A stretch of DNA of 64,000 nt from Elizabethkingia miricola (GCF_001675285.1 NZ_LSGQ01000030.1:1-64000); one strand, 5' to 3'. Positions 34,559-45,528 are shown, counted from the stretch's first letter. Numbers and translations are program-made. Notes: a model not told the origin generated them from the sequence alone.

Positions 34559-35518
34559 TTAGAAAAATTCACTTACAATTTTCTGGATATTATCACTTTT
34601 ACCCATTGTATAGAAATGTAGTGCAGGAACACCAAAATCTAATAACTCTTTGCATTGCTGAACACACCATTCAATTCCCACCTGCTTTACAGCTTCATTA
34701 TTCTTGCATTGTGACACAGCATTTACCAAATCTTCAGGAATATCTATTTTGAATACCTGAGGAAGCAGCTGCAAGTGTTTTTTTACAGCAAGAGGTTTTA
34801 TACCCGGGATAATAGGAACATCTATACCAGCTTCACGGGCTAGTTTTACAAATTCAAAGTATTTCTGATTATCTAAAAACATTTGAGTTACCACATAATC
34901 TGCACCCAAGTCTACTTTCTGTTTCAACATTTTCAGATCATATTGCATAGAAGGTGCCTCCAGATGCTTTTCAGGGTAACCTGCTACACCAATGCAGAAA
35001 CTATTGTTGAGATCGTTACCTGAAATTTCGCCATGCAGAAACTTCCCTTTTCCAAGATCATTAATCTGAGTAACAAGATCTGATGCATAACGGTTTCCGC
35101 CTTTAGTTGGCTCAAAATACTTTTCACCTTTCATCGCATCGCCACGTAGTGCCATTATATTATCAATTCCCAGATAAAGACAGTCTACCAGCAGGTATTC
35201 TGTTTCTTCTTTAGTAAAGCCACCACATAGTACATGGGGAACAGTATCTACATTATATTTATACTGAATTGAAGCACAAATCCCTAGTGTTCCTGGTCTC
35301 ATTCTGGAAATTTTACGCTCCATAAGCCCATTGCCTTTTTCAAGGTAAATATATTCTTCCCGGGAGGTAGTTACATCTATAAAAGAGGGTTTAAACTCCA
35401 TTAACGGGTCTATATTTTTGTACAAATCTCCAATTCCGTGTCCTTTCTGAGGTGGAATAATTTCGTAGGAGAGAAGTGTTTTTCCTTTACTTTGAGCAAT
35501 ATGTTCGGTTACTTTCAT
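34559..35518 (-). CDS. metF: 5,10-methylenetetrahydrofolate reductase
   Basis: This 319-residue MTHFR has its TIM-barrel motifs: SYEIIPPQKGHG (about 18-29), VTTSRE (about 50), NIMALRGDA (about 118-126), IGVAGYPEKH (about 175) and DYVVTQMFLDN (about 206-216). It makes 5-methyl-THF for MetH. It is the last gene of the SAM-riboswitch-headed methionine operon, directly downstream of metH. Confidence 0.93.
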   Translation of the reverse strand: MKVTEHIAQSKGKTLLSYEIIPPQKGHGIGDLYKNIDPLMEFKPSFIDVTTSREEYIYLEKGNGLMERKISRMRPGTLGICASIQYKYNVDTVPHVLCGGFTKEETEYLLVDCLYLGIDNIMALRGDAMKGEKYFEPTKGGNRYASDLVTQINDLGKGKFLHGEISGNDLNNSFCIGVAGYPEKHLEAPSMQYDLKMLKQKVDLGADYVVTQMFLDNQKYFEFVKLAREAGIDVPIIPGIKPLAVKKHLQLLPQVFKIDIPEDLVNAVSQCKNNEAVKQVGIEWCVQQCKELLDFGVPALHFYTMGKSDNIQKIVSEFF

Positions 35519-35581
35519 AGTTTTTTAATGTAATAATCTAAGGATGTAATTGTTTTAACAATATGTGATTTGGTGAAATTT

Positions 35582-38239
35582 CTAGGCGAGATTAGGACTC
35601 AACCATTTCTTAGCAAGATCATAATCGATGCCTTTACGTTCGGTATAATCCCGAAGCTGGTCTTCTTTTATTTTACCCAGTCCAAAATATTTACTCATAG
35701 GGTGGGCAAAATAATAACCACTAACGCTGGCTGCCGGCCACATTGCCAGACTCTCTGTTAGTTTTACACCGATATTTTCTTCAACTTTCAGAACATCCCA
35801 GATCATATTTTTTTCCAGGTGATCCGGACAAGCCGGATATCCCGGTGCGGGACGGGTTCCTTTATATTCTTCCTTAATCATCTGTTCGTTGTTCAGATTT
35901 TCATCGGAAGCATACCCCCAGTATTCTTTACGTATTTTATAGTGTAAAAATTCAGCATAAGCTTCGGCAAAACGATCGGCTAAGGCTTTTACCATAATGG
36001 AATTATAATCGTCGTTTTCTTCGTTATATTTTGCTGCTACTTCGTCTGCTCCAAAACCAGCAGTTACACAGAAGCACCCTACATAATCCTGAATTCCGGT
36101 TTCTTTTGGTGCTATAAAATCGGCCAAAGCCAAATATTCCTTTCCTTCGGATTTTTTAGCCTGTTGACGCAGCGTAATAAATTTGCCTATATCTTCACCT
36201 TGCTCATTTTGCAGAAAAATATCGTCTTTCACAGCATTAGCCGGGAATAATCCAAAAATAGCTTTAGCAGTTAAGCTTTTATCTTCAATCAGCTTTTTCA
36301 GAATTTTCTGAGCATCATGAAAAAGTTCCGTTGCCTGTACCCCCACTACTTCATCTTTCAAAATATCCGGATATCTTCCGTGAAGATCCCAGCTTCTGAA
36401 AAATGGTGACCAGTCGATATAATCTAATAAATCTTCCAATGGCTGATCTTCGATAATGGTAATTCCCGGTTTAGCAGGTTTTATGATATCTTCAGACTTA
36501 AAATCTATTTTATATTTATTTTCTCTTGCGAATTCTAATGCTACATATTCTTTGTGCTCGCCTCTGTTTAAGAATTTTTCTCTGAAATCTTCATATTCAG
36601 TTTTCAGGTCCAGTGTATAAACATTAGATTTTTCTTTGTTCAGCAAACTGGAAACCACATTTACAGCACGGGAAGCATCGTTTACATGTACTACAGCATT
36701 AGAATATGACGGATCAATTTTCACTGCGGTATGCGCTTTAGATGTTGTAGCACCACCTATAAGAAGTGGAAAATCCAGATTCTTTCGTTCCAATTCACTG
36801 GCAACATGAACCATTTCATCCAAACTCGGTGTAATAAGACCACTAAGACCAATAATGTCTACCTTTTCATCTATAGCTGTCTGAATAATCTTTTCAGCCG
36901 GAACCATTACGCCAAGATCTATAATCTCGTAGTTGTTACAACCTAATACCACACTTACAATATTTTTCCCGATATCGTGTACATCTCCTTTTACAGTTGC
37001 CATCAATACTTTTCCGGCGGCCGGACGGCCTGTATCTTTTTCAGCTTCAATATAGGGTTGTAAATACGCCACTGCTCTCTTCATTACACGGGCAGATTTC
37101 ACTACCTGTGGCAGGAACATTTTCCCGCTTCCAAACAAGTCTCCAACAACTCCCATTCCGGTCATCAGATTAATCTCAATAACATCTAACGGGCGCTTGG
37201 CCTGTTGACGGGCTTCTTCTATATCTTCTTCAATAAATCGGTCTATACCTTTTACCAAGGCATGAGTAATACGATCCTGAAGCGGTTGCTCTCTCCAGGC
37301 CAGGTCTTCAGTTTTTTCTTTTCTGACAGATTTTACTCTTTCGGAAAAATCCAGAAGTCTTTCTGTTGCATCATCCCTGCGATCCAGCATTACATCTTCT
37401 ATCAGCTCCAGTAGATCTTTTGGAATTTCATCATAAACTTCCAACATTGTTGGATTCACAATTCCCATATTCATTCCTGCTTTAATAGCATGGTAAAGGA
37501 ATACAGAGTGCATTGCTTCTCTCACTGCATCGTTTCCTCTGAAAGAGAAAGACACATTGGAAACACCCCCACTTACTGATACATAAGGAAGATTGGTTCT
37601 TACCCAACGGGTAGCTTCTATAAAATCGATAGCATTCCGTCTGTGCTCATCCATACCAGTAGCTACCGGGAATATATTAAGGTCGAAAATAATGTCCTCC
37701 GGCGGAAAGTCTATTTGATTAACAAGAATATCGTATGACCTCTTAGCAATCTCTATACGGCGCTCATAATTATCTGCCTGTCCTACCTCATCAAATGCCA
37801 TTACAATAACAGCAGCACCGTAACGCTTTATTTTCTTTGCCTGATCGATGAAATTGGCTTCACCTTCCTTCAAGCTTATTGAGTTCACTACAGGTTTTCC
37901 CTGAACAACCTGCAAGCCAGCTTCCAGGATTTCCCATTTAGAGCTGTCTACCATAATAGGAATCCTCGCAATATCCGGTTCGGAGGCAATAAGATTCAGG
38001 AACTTCACCATAGCATATTTACCATCCAGAAGACCATCGTCCATATTAACATCCAGAACCTGAGCACCCCCTTCTACCTGATGGCGGGCAATATCTAAAG
38101 CCTCAGCATATTTTTCTTCTTTGATTAATCTCAGAAATTTTTTAGATCCGGCAACGTTCGTCCTTTCCCCTACGTTTATAAAGTTACTTTCCGGTGTAAT
38201 CACCAATGGCTCAAGCCCCGATAGCTTTAGATATTTCAT
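35582..38239 (-). CDS. metH: Methionine synthase, C-terminal part (pterin, B12 and activation domains)
   Basis: This 885-residue protein lacks the homocysteine-binding module. It begins with the pterin-binding domain ([14 protein letters not shown], about 22-35). The B12 cap and Rossmann modules follow, with the cobalt-ligand motif DVHDIGKN (about 408-415), and the AdoMet activation domain with [12 protein letters not shown] (about 829-840) closes the protein. With the separate 336-residue N-terminal protein at 39538-40548 it makes a two-piece cobalamin-dependent MetH. The two halves are separated by a desaturase gene. Confidence 0.92.
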   Translation of the reverse strand: MKYLKLSGLEPLVITPESNFINVGERTNVAGSKKFLRLIKEEKYAEALDIARHQVEGGAQVLDVNMDDGLLDGKYAMVKFLNLIASEPDIARIPIMVDSSKWEILEAGLQVVQGKPVVNSISLKEGEANFIDQAKKIKRYGAAVIVMAFDEVGQADNYERRIEIAKRSYDILVNQIDFPPEDIIFDLNIFPVATGMDEHRRNAIDFIEATRWVRTNLPYVSVSGGVSNVSFSFRGNDAVREAMHSVFLYHAIKAGMNMGIVNPTMLEVYDEIPKDLLELIEDVMLDRRDDATERLLDFSERVKSVRKEKTEDLAWREQPLQDRITHALVKGIDRFIEEDIEEARQQAKRPLDVIEINLMTGMGVVGDLFGSGKMFLPQVVKSARVMKRAVAYLQPYIEAEKDTGRPAAGKVLMATVKGDVHDIGKNIVSVVLGCNNYEIIDLGVMVPAEKIIQTAIDEKVDIIGLSGLITPSLDEMVHVASELERKNLDFPLLIGGATTSKAHTAVKIDPSYSNAVVHVNDASRAVNVVSSLLNKEKSNVYTLDLKTEYEDFREKFLNRGEHKEYVALEFARENKYKIDFKSEDIIKPAKPGITIIEDQPLEDLLDYIDWSPFFRSWDLHGRYPDILKDEVVGVQATELFHDAQKILKKLIEDKSLTAKAIFGLFPANAVKDDIFLQNEQGEDIGKFITLRQQAKKSEGKEYLALADFIAPKETGIQDYVGCFCVTAGFGADEVAAKYNEENDDYNSIMVKALADRFAEAYAEFLHYKIRKEYWGYASDENLNNEQMIKEEYKGTRPAPGYPACPDHLEKNMIWDVLKVEENIGVKLTESLAMWPAASVSGYYFAHPMSKYFGLGKIKEDQLRDYTERKGIDYDLAKKWLSPNLA

Positions 38240-38315
38240 TCGTCTACTTTTAATTTACCGCTTTGCGGTATTTTTATTGAACGGAATGCTTTTTACAGAC
38301 ATCTCTCATTCTTAA

Positions 38316-39422
38316 TTAGGAATCCAGTTCCTCGAAGACATGCCTCAGAGGAACGTTATTCGCATTATATTTTAATAATTGATAATGTTTGCCCAATGCT
38401 GTGAGTAACGGAAATCTTTTGTAAACAAAACCATTCTCGTGAGCAAAATTTTCTATTTCTTCAGTAATCTCATTATAGTATACATAGCTGTAGTTGGGAA
38501 ATAAATGATGTGCCACATGGAAATTAAAATTCCCTAATACATGACGGATAAACCAATTGTTATTGCTTAAATCATTTGTTACTTCCAACTGATGTCTCAG
38601 CCAGCTAAATGGCAGATTATTATGTTCATCCGGAACCGGGAACTCATTATCCGGCAGCGGATGCAGTGGCAACAATACAAATAATGCAAATACACTTGCT
38701 ACCAATATTTCCAGAGCCCACGCCCCAAAAGCCAATCCAAAAGATACTTTCAGAAATAAAACCGGAACTGCTATCTGATAGAAAAGGTAAAGTAATTTGT
38801 AAAGGATCAGTTTCACTTTTTCTGCTTTAGGAGCTTCTCCATGCGTTTTATAAATAACTCTTTCTCTATCAAAAAAATCCCTGAAGTCTCTAACCAACAT
38901 CCAGTTGAACAGATAGAACGGATAAGCAAAAATGAAGTATCTGTCCTGATATTTCTGAATTCCCTTTGCTTCCACGTGTGGGAAAATTTTTATTGGTCCG
39001 CTCTGTTCCACATCGGTATCCCAACCATCTACATTAGGAAAAGCATGATGGCTTACAATATGCCTTTTCTGCCATATATAGCTATTCGCACCAATAAAGT
39101 CGAATAACCTCAGAATCCATTTATTATATTTTTTGGTTTTATATATATTGTTGTGAGCTGCTTCATGAATCAGATTCAGATAGATTAAAACCAGTGTAAA
39201 GCCCATTACAACATAACAGGTTATATAAAGCCATGGTTTATTTCCATTAAAAATCGCAAGGAAATAACTGCCAAAATATACAATTGGCAGAAGAATGGCT
39301 TTAATCTGGATATACCTATCCCGATTTTCCGGTATTTCCTCTATTCTCTGGTTCACTCGTTTTCTCAGTTCGTTGAATAAATGTATCTCATCAGTATTCT
39401 TAGGATAAGCCGGATGTTTCAT
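38316..39422 (-). CDS. Membrane fatty-acid desaturase (acyl-lipid/acyl-CoA type)
   Basis: This 368-residue membrane desaturase has all three histidine boxes: HEAAH (about 108-112), HIVSHH (about 140-145) and HVAHH (about 303-307). Paired hydrophobic helices lie at about 48-100 and 205-250. No cytochrome b5 domain is fused. It introduces a double bond into an acyl chain using a diiron centre. It lies in the same direction between the two metH pieces, an unexpected companion that may share the methionine operon's transcript. Confidence 0.85.
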   Translation of the reverse strand: MKHPAYPKNTDEIHLFNELRKRVNQRIEEIPENRDRYIQIKAILLPIVYFGSYFLAIFNGNKPWLYITCYVVMGFTLVLIYLNLIHEAAHNNIYKTKKYNKWILRLFDFIGANSYIWQKRHIVSHHAFPNVDGWDTDVEQSGPIKIFPHVEAKGIQKYQDRYFIFAYPFYLFNWMLVRDFRDFFDRERVIYKTHGEAPKAEKVKLILYKLLYLFYQIAVPVLFLKVSFGLAFGAWALEILVASVFALFVLLPLHPLPDNEFPVPDEHNNLPFSWLRHQLEVTNDLSNNNWFIRHVLGNFNFHVAHHLFPNYSYVYYNEITEEIENFAHENGFVYKRFPLLTALGKHYQLLKYNANNVPLRHVFEELDS

Positions 39423-39537
39423 ATGTAATTATTTGTGATGTTCTAACAAATTTACAAAAAATGAAAACTCGGATCTACCCTCTAACTATCTATGTTACTA
39501 TACTTTAAATTAATAATTATTATTTATAAAATCTACT

Positions 39538-40548
39538 TTACGACTTTACAGATATCTCTCTAGGCTTATAGTTTTTAGCCAAATCTGCAATAGCTTTAAT
39601 ATGTTCCGGTGTTGTTCCGCAACATCCACCGATAATATTGATTAGCCCTTTGTCAACAAACTCTTTAATCTGTTCTGCCATGTCTTCCGGCGTTTCGTCA
39701 TATTGCCCGAATGCATTTGGTAAACCTGCATTTGGATAAGCAGAAACTGCAAAATCCGTATTATGTGACAATACTTCCAGATAAGGTGTTAGCTGCTGAG
39801 CTCCTAAAGCACAGTTGAAACCAACACTTAGTAAATTAAGATGCGAAACAGAAATAAGGAAAGCTTCAGCAGTTTGCCCTGAAAGGGTTCTTCCCGAGGC
39901 ATCTGTAATTGTCCCACTCACCATAATTGGTACACGGATATTTCTTTCATCCTGAATCTCATCAATAGCAAAAAGTGCCGCTTTAGCATTCAGGGTATCG
40001 AATATAGTTTCTACCAATAAAATATCAGAACCTCCATCCAATAAAGCTTTAGCCTGTTGTTTATAAGCCTCTTTAAGTTCGTCAAAGGTAATAGCACGAT
40101 ATCCTGGATCATTCACATCCGGAGAAAGACTTGCTGTTTTATTAGTAGGACCTATAGCTCCTGCAACAAATCGGGGTTTATCCGGTGTTTTTGCCGTATA
40201 TTCATCTGCAACTTTTCTGGCAATTCTTGCTGATTCATAGTTAAGCTCTGTTACCAGCTCTTCCATCCCATAATCTGCCATTGCAATTGTAGTTCCGGAG
40301 AATGTATTGGTCTCGATGATATCTGCACCAGCTTCAAAATATTGTCTGTGTACATCTTCAATAGCTTGTGGCTGTGTTAAAGAAAGCAAATCATTATTCC
40401 CTTTTAAAGGACTTGGCCAGTCTTTGAAGCGATCTCCTCTGAAGTCTTCTTCTTCAAATTTGTGCCGCTGTAGCATTGTCCCCATAGCGCCATCCAGAAT
40501 AAGGATTCGCGCGTTCAATGCTTTATATAATGCTTCTATGTTACTCAT
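39538..40548 (-). CDS. metH: Homocysteine S-methyltransferase domain protein (N-terminal piece of MetH)
   Basis: This 336-residue protein matches module 1 of Met[11 protein letters not shown] (about 18-27), [31 protein letters not shown] (about 131-150) and the zinc ligands [11 protein letters not shown] and [13 protein letters not shown] near the C-terminus. It binds homocysteine through zinc and must cooperate with the B12-carrying protein encoded downstream. The gene order is metZ, this gene, desaturase, metH. Confidence 0.9.
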   Translation of the reverse strand: MSNIEALYKALNARILILDGAMGTMLQRHKFEEEDFRGDRFKDWPSPLKGNNDLLSLTQPQAIEDVHRQYFEAGADIIETNTFSGTTIAMADYGMEELVTELNYESARIARKVADEYTAKTPDKPRFVAGAIGPTNKTASLSPDVNDPGYRAITFDELKEAYKQQAKALLDGGSDILLVETIFDTLNAKAALFAIDEIQDERNIRVPIMVSGTITDASGRTLSGQTAEAFLISVSHLNLLSVGFNCALGAQQLTPYLEVLSHNTDFAVSAYPNAGLPNAFGQYDETPEDMAEQIKEFVDKGLINIIGGCCGTTPEHIKAIADLAKNYKPREISVKS

Positions 40549-40565
40549 GTTCGTTTATTTTTGCT

Positions 40566-40669
40566 CTTCGGTTCGTCAGGCTCACTACAAGCTAAGCTTA
40601 GAGTGACACTTCTAATACTTAAAATTGTCAGGCTGAGCTGGGTCGAAGCCTTATAAAATTTAAGCAGAC
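40566..40669. repeat. Degenerate copy of the intergenic palindromic repeat
   Basis: The segments CTTCGGTTCGTCAGGCTCAC and TGTCAGGCTGAGCTGGGTCG, ending in AAAATTTAAGCAGAC, match the reverse complement of the element at 22019-22177. The first terminal repeat is missing or decayed. It fills the gap between metZ and the MetH N-terminal gene and abuts the metZ stop. Confidence 0.6.
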
Positions 40670-41832
40670 TAAGCTTCTAAAGCTTGTTTTAGGTCTGCAA
40701 TAATATCATTTACATTTTCCAATCCAACAGAACATCTTACTAATCCCGGAGTAATAGCTACTTCCAATCGTTCTTCTTCTGTAAGCTTGCTATGTGTTGT
40801 AGATGCCGGATGCACAATAATAGTTCTGGTATCTCCTAAATTTGGTGATAGTGAGCATAGCTTTATGTTATCCATAAATGCTCTTCCTTTTTCCAGTCCT
40901 CCTTTTACTTCAAAAGCAATAATATTTCCGCCTAATTTCATTTGCTTTTTAGCAATTTCATGACTAGGATGTGATTTAAGGAAAGGATATTTCACTGTTA
41001 CTACATTCGGGTGTGATTCTAAAAACTCCGCAACTTTCAGTGCATTTTCACAATGTCTTTCTACGCGGATCGCCAATGTCTCCAAACTTTTGGATAACAC
41101 CCATGCATTGAATGGAGAAAGTGATGGTCCTGTATTTCTTGCAAAAAGATAAATCTCGCGAACAAGATCTGCTTTTCCGACAACTACCCCTCCTAATACA
41201 CGTCCTTGTCCGTCGATTAGTTTGGTTGCAGAATGCACGACTAAGTCGGCACCGTATTTTATAGGCTGCTGCAAATAAGGTGTTGCAAAACAGTTATCCA
41301 CTATAAAGATCAGATTATGTTTTTTAGCAATTTGCCCTAATACTTCCAGATCAAGAATTTCTATAGCCGGGTTTGTTGGCGTTTCTGCATAAAGAATCTT
41401 AGTTTCCGGTGTTATATATTTCTCGATATCATTTACCTCATCAGCTTTGAAGTAAGTAGTATTGATATTCCACTTCGGAAAATACTTTGTAAAAAGTGTG
41501 TGAGTAGATCCAAATATAGACTGACAGCTCAATACATGGTCACCACTATTTAAAAGAGGAGCCAAAGTACTGTAAACAGCTGCCATCCCTGATGAAAAGG
41601 CATAACCAGCCTCACCTCCTTCCAGCTTCACCATTTTATCGGTAAATTCATTCACCGTAGGATTGCTGTAACGGCTATAAATATTCTTTTCTTTTTCTTC
41701 AGCGAAAGAAGCTCTCATATCTTCTGCATCCTGAAATATAAAACTGGATGTTAGAAATAACGGAGTTGAATGTTCGTCGTACTGCGTTCTTTCTGTTTGA
41801 GTTCTTATCGCCTGAGTTTCAAAATTTTCCAT
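40669..41832 (-). CDS. metZ: O-acetyl-/O-succinylhomoserine sulfhydrylase
   Basis: This 387-residue PLP enzyme of the Cys/Met-metabolism family is started at the ATG at 41832 (MENFETQAIRTQTER); the longer frame adds an unlikely N-terminus. The PLP lysine is in VVHSATKLIDGQGRVLGG (Lys about residue 204). It should convert the acyl-homoserine made by MetX plus sulfide directly to homocysteine, consistent with the lack of metB/metC here. It belongs to the methionine operon. Confidence 0.88.
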   Translation of the reverse strand: MENFETQAIRTQTERTQYDEHSTPLFLTSSFIFQDAEDMRASFAEEKEKNIYSRYSNPTVNEFTDKMVKLEGGEAGYAFSSGMAAVYSTLAPLLNSGDHVLSCQSIFGSTHTLFTKYFPKWNINTTYFKADEVNDIEKYITPETKILYAETPTNPAIEILDLEVLGQIAKKHNLIFIVDNCFATPYLQQPIKYGADLVVHSATKLIDGQGRVLGGVVVGKADLVREIYLFARNTGPSLSPFNAWVLSKSLETLAIRVERHCENALKVAEFLESHPNVVTVKYPFLKSHPSHEIAKKQMKLGGNIIAFEVKGGLEKGRAFMDNIKLCSLSPNLGDTRTIIVHPASTTHSKLTEEERLEVAITPGLVRCSVGLENVNDIIADLKQALEA

Positions 41833-41938
41833 TTTCAAAAAGTTTACCAATATAACAATGTAACAGTCTAACAATCCATATTGTAGTTGAATTTTGGTAC
41901 ATTGCTAAATTGTTATATTGTTACATTATATATAATAT

Positions 41939-44365
41939 TTATTTATTCTCACTTACTCTTAAAATATCACCAAAGACACCTCGTGCAGTTACTTCTGCTC
42001 CGGCCCCGGCTCCCATAATTACAATAGGATTCTCACCATAAGATTCTGTATAGATTTCGAAAATAGAATCCGATCCTTTTACCTGACCTAAACTTGCAGA
42101 TTTTGGTACCGAAACTAATTTCACCTCCAGTTGTCCTTTTTCTTTCTGTAAATCTCCTTTCAGTTCTCCTACATAACGCAATACATGATCTTCCGGAAGA
42201 GATTTTTTCAGCTGTTCATATTCAGTATTGAGTTCTTCCAAACGGGAAAGGAACTCATCTTTAGCAATACTCTGAAGATTTTCAGGAATCAGATTCTGAA
42301 TATTGATATCTGAGAATTCATTTACCAAATCCAGCTCACGAGCCAAGATCAATAATTTTCTTGCAACATCATTTCCGGAAAGGTCTTCACGTGGATCCGG
42401 CTCGGTATAACCTTTATCCATTGCTTCTTTTATAATCGTACTAAAGGCATCTTCTCTTACAGAGAAATTATTGAAAATATAACTAAGAGATCCTGAGAAT
42501 ACCCCTTTTACACGGGTAATATTTTCGCCAGAAAGATGCAGAAGTTTAATCGTATCTATCAATGGTAAACCTGCTCCCACATTCGTCTCATACAGGTATT
42601 TCTTATTTTTATCTTCCAGTACCTTACGCAGATTTTTATAGCGGTCAATCGGCAGGGTATTGAAAATCTTGTTGGAAGAAACTAAGTCGAATCCATTTTC
42701 AGCCAGTAGCTCGTAGTTTTCTACAAACACACTGCTGGCAGTATTGTCTACTGCAATTAAGTTCTCTAAATGATTTTCTTTAGCGTACTTTAATAATGTT
42801 TCGATATTTGCAGGAACTGCACTCGTCTGCAATTGTGTTTCCCAGTCTTTTCCAATTCCTTTTTTATCAAGGATCAAATTTTTGGAATTACTGATGGCAA
42901 ATATTTTAATGTGTGTATTCTTACGGTTTACAATATCATGAGTAGAATTCAGAATCTGATTAATCAACGCGCGCCCTACTGTTCCGTGTCCGATAATAGC
43001 CAGATGGATTTGTTTCGGATTTTCGAACAACTCTCCATGAATAATATTCAGAGCTTTGCTTGTATCTTCTTTGCTTATTACGATACTAACATTAGCACCA
43101 GAAACCGTATTACTTATTAATAAAGGTTCTACATGGTTTTTGATCAGAGCATTGTACGACTGATTAAAATGAGACATTTTCTGTCCGATAATAGAAATCA
43201 CACTTAATCCATCAATACTGTGGATACTTTGTACATCTTTGGTATCATAGTCTCTTGCAAACTCCTTACGCAAAGCTTCCAATGCTCTTGGTGCATCTTT
43301 CTCATCTACCACTACTCCCATTCCTCTTTCAGAAGATCCCTGAGAGATAATTCCGGCACTAACTCCTGCACGGTGTAATGCACTGAAAAATCTTGCGTCA
43401 ATTCCTACTTTTCCCAATAATCCTCGTCCTTCGAAAACTACAAGTGATTTGTTTTCCTGCAGCATCAGAGATTTTACAGAAGTATTGTTCTTATCATTGG
43501 AAATAAGAGTACCTGTCTGATCTATTCCTTTGAAGGTGTTCAATATCTTAAGCGGAATGTTTTTATCTATAAGAGGCAAGATCGTTTTATCATGAAGAAC
43601 ATTCATTCCGAAGTTTACCATCTCATTTGCTTCCTGGAATGACAGATTTTCTATATGGCGGGCATCTTCTACCAGCTCAGGATTTACAGAGAAAACACCA
43701 TCTACATGTGTATAGTTTTCTAAGATCTCTGCATTGATAAATTTAGCCACTAAAGCCGCTGAATAGTTACTTCCGTTTCTTCCTAATGTTGTGGTCTCTC
43801 CTTCTTCGGTTACACCAATAAATCCTGTTACAACCGGAATAGCTCCGTTGTTATAGAACTCCTCGAACGCAGCTTGTGCGTTTTTTTCAGAGATTTCGTC
43901 TTTAGGGATAGCATTACCAAAACGATCATCAGTAATCAAGAAACTACGGGCATCTACAAACTTGGCAGAAAGTCCTTCATTGATAAGAACCTGCACCAAC
44001 GTTTTAGCCGAAATAACTTCACCAAAGCTTAGTACTTCATCTTTGGTTTTCAAAGAATAATCCTTTAACAACTTAACGCCTGCAAAGAAGTTTTTCAAAT
44101 TATGAAAATCAGTATCCAAAATATCCTGCTGTTGCGGAATTGCTTTTAACTGATTTTCCTTAAAGTTAATCCAGTCTTCTTCTTCCCACTGTCCGTTTCT
44201 GGCATTTTCCAATAGCGCAATCAGCTCATCTGTCGCATTTCCTCTTGCAGAAACTACTACGCAAATATCTTCTTCATTCGCTTTTTTATGCTTGATAATT
44301 TCTAATGTCTTTTCCAGACCTAATCCGTTTGCCAGAGATTTTCCTCCAAATTTTAAAACCTTCAT
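41939..44365 (-). CDS. thrA: Bifunctional aspartokinase / homoserine dehydrogenase
   Basis: This 808-residue fusion has an N-terminal aspartokinase (VLKFGGKSLANG, about 3-14; ATLGRNGSNYSAALVA-like region near 195), central ACT domains (about 315-455) and a C-terminal homoserine dehydrogenase (IGHGTVGRALINQ about 466-478; YETNVGAGLPLI about 598-609). It supplies homoserine for MetX. It lies 1 bp downstream of metX under the SAM riboswitch, which dedicates it to methionine synthesis. Confidence 0.92.
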   Translation of the reverse strand: MKVLKFGGKSLANGLGLEKTLEIIKHKKANEEDICVVVSARGNATDELIALLENARNGQWEEEDWINFKENQLKAIPQQQDILDTDFHNLKNFFAGVKLLKDYSLKTKDEVLSFGEVISAKTLVQVLINEGLSAKFVDARSFLITDDRFGNAIPKDEISEKNAQAAFEEFYNNGAIPVVTGFIGVTEEGETTTLGRNGSNYSAALVAKFINAEILENYTHVDGVFSVNPELVEDARHIENLSFQEANEMVNFGMNVLHDKTILPLIDKNIPLKILNTFKGIDQTGTLISNDKNNTSVKSLMLQENKSLVVFEGRGLLGKVGIDARFFSALHRAGVSAGIISQGSSERGMGVVVDEKDAPRALEALRKEFARDYDTKDVQSIHSIDGLSVISIIGQKMSHFNQSYNALIKNHVEPLLISNTVSGANVSIVISKEDTSKALNIIHGELFENPKQIHLAIIGHGTVGRALINQILNSTHDIVNRKNTHIKIFAISNSKNLILDKKGIGKDWETQLQTSAVPANIETLLKYAKENHLENLIAVDNTASSVFVENYELLAENGFDLVSSNKIFNTLPIDRYKNLRKVLEDKNKKYLYETNVGAGLPLIDTIKLLHLSGENITRVKGVFSGSLSYIFNNFSVREDAFSTIIKEAMDKGYTEPDPREDLSGNDVARKLLILARELDLVNEFSDINIQNLIPENLQSIAKDEFLSRLEELNTEYEQLKKSLPEDHVLRYVGELKGDLQKEKGQLEVKLVSVPKSASLGQVKGSDSIFEIYTESYGENPIVIMGAGAGAEVTARGVFGDILRVSENK

Positions 44366-44366
44366 G

Positions 44367-45332
44367 TTACTTCTTAAATATATTGTGTAAGATGTTATTC
44401 AATTGTTCGTATTCCATCAGGAAAGCATCGTGCCCATGAACAGAGTTTATGATGAAATGCTTTATGTTATTTTTTATTTTACTCAGTTCAGTATATGTCT
44501 GGTGATCTTCCGATGCCGGAAAGAACAGATCACTGTCTACTGAGACGATAAATATATTTGCTTTTATGGCCGCTAATTGTTCGAAAGATGTGCTGTTTAC
44601 CTCAACGGTTTCAATAGTCGAAAGAAGTTGATTCATCATATTATAGGCAGACAACGTAAATCTTTCATTCAGCCTCTCTCCATGAAAGTTAAGCCAGTCT
44701 TCAGACTTTCTAAGTTCCTTATCTTCATGGATTTTATTACCAAATCTTTCGTTTAAAGATTGCGGTGTTCTATAGCAAAGCATCGCGTGAATACGTGCTT
44801 TTTGTAAAGGCTTATCAGATTGTGTAAGTAAAAAATCCTGAACCAGACATTGTGCATATAACCAATCTGAGGTTTTCCAATCTGTTGCTACAGGGATAAA
44901 ATTCTGAGCCAGAGTATTATTCAATCCCAACATTTCCCAACCTATTCCGCCTCCTAATGATCCGCCGATAATAGCATAGAGTTCGTTAATATTCAACACT
45001 TCTAATCCTTGCAGGAATAATCGTGCAATATCTTTAGTTACAAAATCTTTAGGATTGTCTATTAGAAAACCATCATATCCGTTACCCGGAATATTAAATG
45101 CCAGAATTGTATAAGTGTTGGTATCTACGGGCTTCCCTTCACCAATAGCTTCTTTCCACCAACCCAATTCTCCGGTTACTGCAGAATTTCCGGTTAGTGC
45201 ATGATTAACTAACACTACAGGAGCCGTATACAAATCTTGTCCGAAAACTTCATAGGTTAACGGAATATCATATACTTTCCCTGATTGGGTAGTAAAGTTT
45301 TTAATATTAATGGTTTTAAGATAATCTTTCAA
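44367..45332 (-). CDS. metX: MetX-like homoserine O-acyltransferase
   Basis: This 321-residue alpha/beta-hydrolase-fold protein has VLVNHALTGNSAV (about 40-52), nucleophile elbow GGSLGGG (Ser about 140), DSDLFFP (acid) and SVHGHDAFL (His about 302). The start is TTG at 45332-45330 and fits the expected N-terminus (MKDYLKTINIKNFTTQSG). The TTG lies in the 3' arm of a hairpin (45330-45360). It activates homoserine for sulfhydrylation and is the first gene after the SAM riboswitch. Acetyl versus succinyl specificity cannot be read by eye. Confidence 0.85.
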   Translation of the reverse strand: MKDYLKTINIKNFTTQSGKVYDIPLTYEVFGQDLYTAPVVLVNHALTGNSAVTGELGWWKEAIGEGKPVDTNTYTILAFNIPGNGYDGFLIDNPKDFVTKDIARLFLQGLEVLNINELYAIIGGSLGGGIGWEMLGLNNTLAQNFIPVATDWKTSDWLYAQCLVQDFLLTQSDKPLQKARIHAMLCYRTPQSLNERFGNKIHEDKELRKSEDWLNFHGERLNERFTLSAYNMMNQLLSTIETVEVNSTSFEQLAAIKANIFIVSVDSDLFFPASEDHQTYTELSKIKNNIKHFIINSVHGHDAFLMEYEQLNNILHNIFKK

Positions 45333-45360
45333 TTTTATATTTTTTGATCCTATAAAATTG
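45330..45360 (-). promoter_or_regulatory. Hairpin occluding the metX start codon
   Basis: Perfect 10-bp inverted repeat CAATTTTATA and TATAAAATTG with the 11-base loop GGATCAAAAAA on the transcript. The last three bases of the 3' arm are the TTG start of metX. The A-rich loop may carry the ribosome-binding determinant. It lies downstream of the SAM-I riboswitch. Confidence 0.6.
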
Positions 45361-45393
45361 AAAATGCCCAGAAAAGGCTGAAAGAAATTCAGT

Positions 45394-45497
45394 AACGTTA
45401 TCTATCCCATAGTGGTAGAATGTAGCACCTTCTTCGGCAAGCGAAGGGTTGCTAAGGCGTCATAGGGTCTATTCCCTCGGCCTTTCCTGATAACATT
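45394..45497 (-). ncRNA. SAM-I (S-box) riboswitch
   Basis: On the minus strand the S-box core is clear: a 9-bp P1 helix (AATGTTATC with GATAACGTT), then GAGGGAATAGACCCTATGA, GCCTTAGCAACC, and GGTGCTACATTC, closing with the P1 3' strand. It lies about 60 bases upstream of metX, downstream of a consensus promoter, and should turn off the methionine operon when S-adenosylmethionine is abundant. Confidence 0.93.
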
Positions 45498-45528
45498 TTC
45501 AATCGTGTTAAAGAACTAATCTTGGCTG

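Noticed and set aside
38316-39422. Desaturase as a mobile-element insertion into metH
   Set aside because: No transposase, inverted repeats or target duplications flank it, and each metH piece has its own complete start and stop.
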